Program-made: the position numbers and the translations under genes
The notes under the pieces: generated by a model
What the model saw: the letters and a program-made list of their open reading frames with translations, nothing else
What the model was told of the DNA's origin: nothing
The model's database searches: none
Assembly: GCA_048264125.1 (NCBI GenBank)
Contig: JBLXDM010000002.1
Location: forward strand, 186,001-250,000
DNA length: 64,000 nt
Source: M1-B18 sp048264125
GTDB taxonomy: Bacteria > Bacillota > Clostridia > Peptostreptococcales > Natronincolaceae
Direction of reading: 5' to 3'
Shown here: in pieces, positions 62,483 to 64,000 of the stretch
Position numbering within the stretch: the first letter of the stretch is position 1
Layout of the letters: each line of letters opens with the position of its first letter

Positions 62483-64000
62483 TCAGCTGTTAAACTGAAA
62501 ATCAAAATATTTCTTTAGTCTGAAGCCCAAGCCGGAATATCTCTCTACAATATGATTGTTGTTTACCATCTGCCTGAGATATTCCTCTGTCCCAACCAAA
62601 ACCACCAGGGACCTTGCCCTTGTTACAGCCGTATATAAAAGATTCCTGGTCAAAAGCATGGGGGGACCCCAGGTTATCGGCATTACCACCACAGGAAACT
62701 CACTGCCCTGGCTTTTGTGAACAGTTACGCAATAGGCCAGCTCCAGCTCCTCCACCTGTGCAAAATCATATGGCACCAGCTTATAATCATCAAAAAGTAC
62801 CATAAGCTCTTGATTAGGCAAGTCTATTTTATGAATATATCCAATATCACCATTAAAAATGCCCTCGCCTGCCAATTCCTCTGTCGTTGTGTCAATGCTC
62901 TTCCACCTTAAGGTATAGTTATTCCTTGTTTGCATAACCTTGTCCCCCACCCGAAGGAGCTTGCCATGAAAATCTCTTTCCTGCTTCCAACGATCCGGCG
63001 GGTTAAGTCTCTGCTGTAAGGCCTTATTTAAGCTTATGGTGCCAACCTCTCCCTTTTTCATGGGAGAAAGCATCTGAATAGACCTTATGGCATCATAGCT
63101 GTAATGCTTTGGAAGCCGATCCTTCACCAAATCCACCAATGTATCTGCAATATCCCGTGGTCTGTTTTTTGTTATAAAGAAGAAGTCCTTATCCTTAACA
63201 TTTGAGCTTGGATACTCACCCTTATTTATTTTGTGGGCATTTACTATAATCATGCTCTCCTGTGCCTGTCTAAAAATTTCATTTAGCCTAACTACCTTAA
63301 CAATATTGCTGGAAATAATGTCCTTCAAAACATTGCCTGCCCCAACCGAGGGAAGCTGATCCGCATCTCCCACCAATATTAGCCTGGTTCCAGGATTGAT
63401 AGCCTTCAAAAGGCTATTCATCAGTAGAATGTCCACCATGGAAACCTCATCAATGATCACGATATCAGCCTCCAGTGGATTCTCCTCATTCCTCTGGAAG
63501 GCAAGCTCCTCCTCGCCGTCACTGTAGCCCATCTCCAAGAGCCTATGTATGGTCTTAGCCTCCCTGCCGGTGGCCTCCGACATTCTCTTTGATGCCCTGC
63601 CGGTGGGGGCTGCTAAAATAATCTTTTTCTCCAGCCCTTCGAATATTTTTATCAGAATATTAATAGTGGTGGTTTTACCTGTACCGGGACCACCGGTTAG
63701 CACCATAATCCCATTAAGCAGCGACTCCTCCACAGCATCAATCTGGTGCCGTGCCAGCTGGATATTTTCCTTCTTTTGAAGCCTCTGGAGCTCGTCCTGA
63801 AGCTCAATTTCATCCATCTGGAATACTGTTTGCGATAGCTCAATAATCCTCTTGCAAACATTAGCCTCTGCATAATAATAGGGCATGGAATACACCACAA
63901 GCTGATTATTAAATTTCTCCAGTTGAATTTTTTGATCCAAGGCCAAGTAGCCTATGGCATCCTCTACATCCTCTGCCTTTACATTTATAAGCTCAGCCGT
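62483..64000 (-). CDS. recD2: RecD2-type DNA helicase (5' end beyond window)
   Basis: 506 residues visible. The frame is open to the window edge, so the start lies beyond 64000 and a call beginning at 63946 is a false start. SF1B helicase motifs: Walker A LTGGPGTGKTT, DEVSMVD, VGDADQLPSVGAGN, LNEIFRQAQES, and the C-terminal VTVHKSQGSEFPVVVMP and NLLYTAVTRARSLVVLVG. RecD2/YrrC unwinds DNA 5' to 3' and works in repair without RecBC. The full protein is about 730-750 residues in relatives, so about a third is missing. Confidence 0.95.
   Translation of the reverse strand, partial: TAELINVKAEDVEDAIGYLALDQKIQLEKFNNQLVVYSMPYYYAEANVCKRIIELSQTVFQMDEIELQDELQRLQKKENIQLARHQIDAVEESLLNGIMVLTGGPGTGKTTTINILIKIFEGLEKKIILAAPTGRASKRMSEATGREAKTIHRLLEMGYSDGEEELAFQRNEENPLEADIVIIDEVSMVDILLMNSLLKAINPGTRLILVGDADQLPSVGAGNVLKDIISSNIVKVVRLNEIFRQAQESMIIVNAHKINKGEYPSSNVKDKDFFFITKNRPRDIADTLVDLVKDRLPKHYSYDAIRSIQMLSPMKKGEVGTISLNKALQQRLNPPDRWKQERDFHGKLLRVGDKVMQTRNNYTLRWKSIDTTTEELAGEGIFNGDIGYIHKIDLPNQELMVLFDDYKLVPYDFAQVEELELAYCVTVHKSQGSEFPVVVMPITWGPPMLLTRNLLYTAVTRARSLVVLVGTEEYLRQMVNNNHIVERYSGLGFRLKKYFDFQFNS

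Noticed and set aside
1..64000. CRISPR arrays, tRNA or rRNA genes, prophage
   Set aside because: No spaced direct-repeat arrays, no cloverleaf with CCA end noticed, no rRNA-like sequence and no phage structural or integrase genes were seen.

Overview
The window looks like chromosomal DNA of a motile, probably anaerobic Clostridia (low-GC Firmicutes). Support: low apparent G+C with strong AGGAGG-type ribosome binding sites and several TTG/GTG starts; a Bacillus/Clostridium-type flagellar locus with CsrA-FliW control; RF2 made by a programmed +1 frameshift; long-form HPF; a FAD/FMN fumarate-reductase-type lipoprotein; and a raiA-type structured RNA upstream of hpf. Almost every gene lies on the minus strand.

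Layout. 1-3.7 kb: MFS transporter (its end is cut by the window edge) and Tex. 3.7-11.5 kb: peripheral flagellar genes (a FliS paralogue with a lone flagellin, an FlhB C-terminal homologue, a large FliK-like protein, YaaR) and a chemoreceptor with a long acidic tail. 11.6-17.3 kb: prfB, secA, a DUF5317-type membrane protein, a GC-rich 77-bp tandem repeat, and hpf. 17.3-18.2 kb: a cluster of five DnaA-box-like sites, then the raiA-type RNA with its own promoter and terminator. 18.2-21 kb: flaG-fliD-fliS-fliT. 21-34.5 kb: a MITE-like element, a class IV aminotransferase, a small regulator, a complete branched-chain amino acid ABC transporter (livJHMGF), a YvyF paralogue, the fumarate-reductase-like lipoprotein and a divergent two-component pair. 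34.5-53.4 kb: a flagellin glycosylation island. 53.4-61.5 kb: three tandem flagellins, csrA, fliW, a YviE-like gene, flgL, flgK, flgN, flgM and yvyF. 61.5-64 kb: comF, a second MITE-like copy and recD2 (its start is cut by the window edge).

The order comF-yvyF-flgM-flgN-flgK-flgL-yviE-fliW-csrA-hag ... flaG-fliD-fliS-fliT-hpf-secA-prfB is the order known from Bacillus subtilis. Here it is split between hag and flaG by about 32 kb that carries the glycan genes and the metabolic genes.

The island encodes two sugar pathways. One is a pseudaminic-acid route (pseB, pseC, pseG, pseI) in which a formyltransferase sits where the PseH acetyltransferase is expected, and no PseF is present. The other is a CDP-3,6-dideoxyhexose route (rfbF, rfbG, rfbH) next to a short-chain dehydrogenase and a thiamine-diphosphate enzyme, a set that resembles the yersiniose branched-sugar pathway. 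Two family 2 glycosyltransferases, one fused to TPRs and one with extra N- and C-terminal domains, are the probable flagellin-modifying transferases. A pyruvyltransferase-family protein and a radical SAM protein complete the set. Sigma-D-type promoters precede the flagellar operons, and hairpins with CsrA-type loops precede each of the three tandem flagellin genes.
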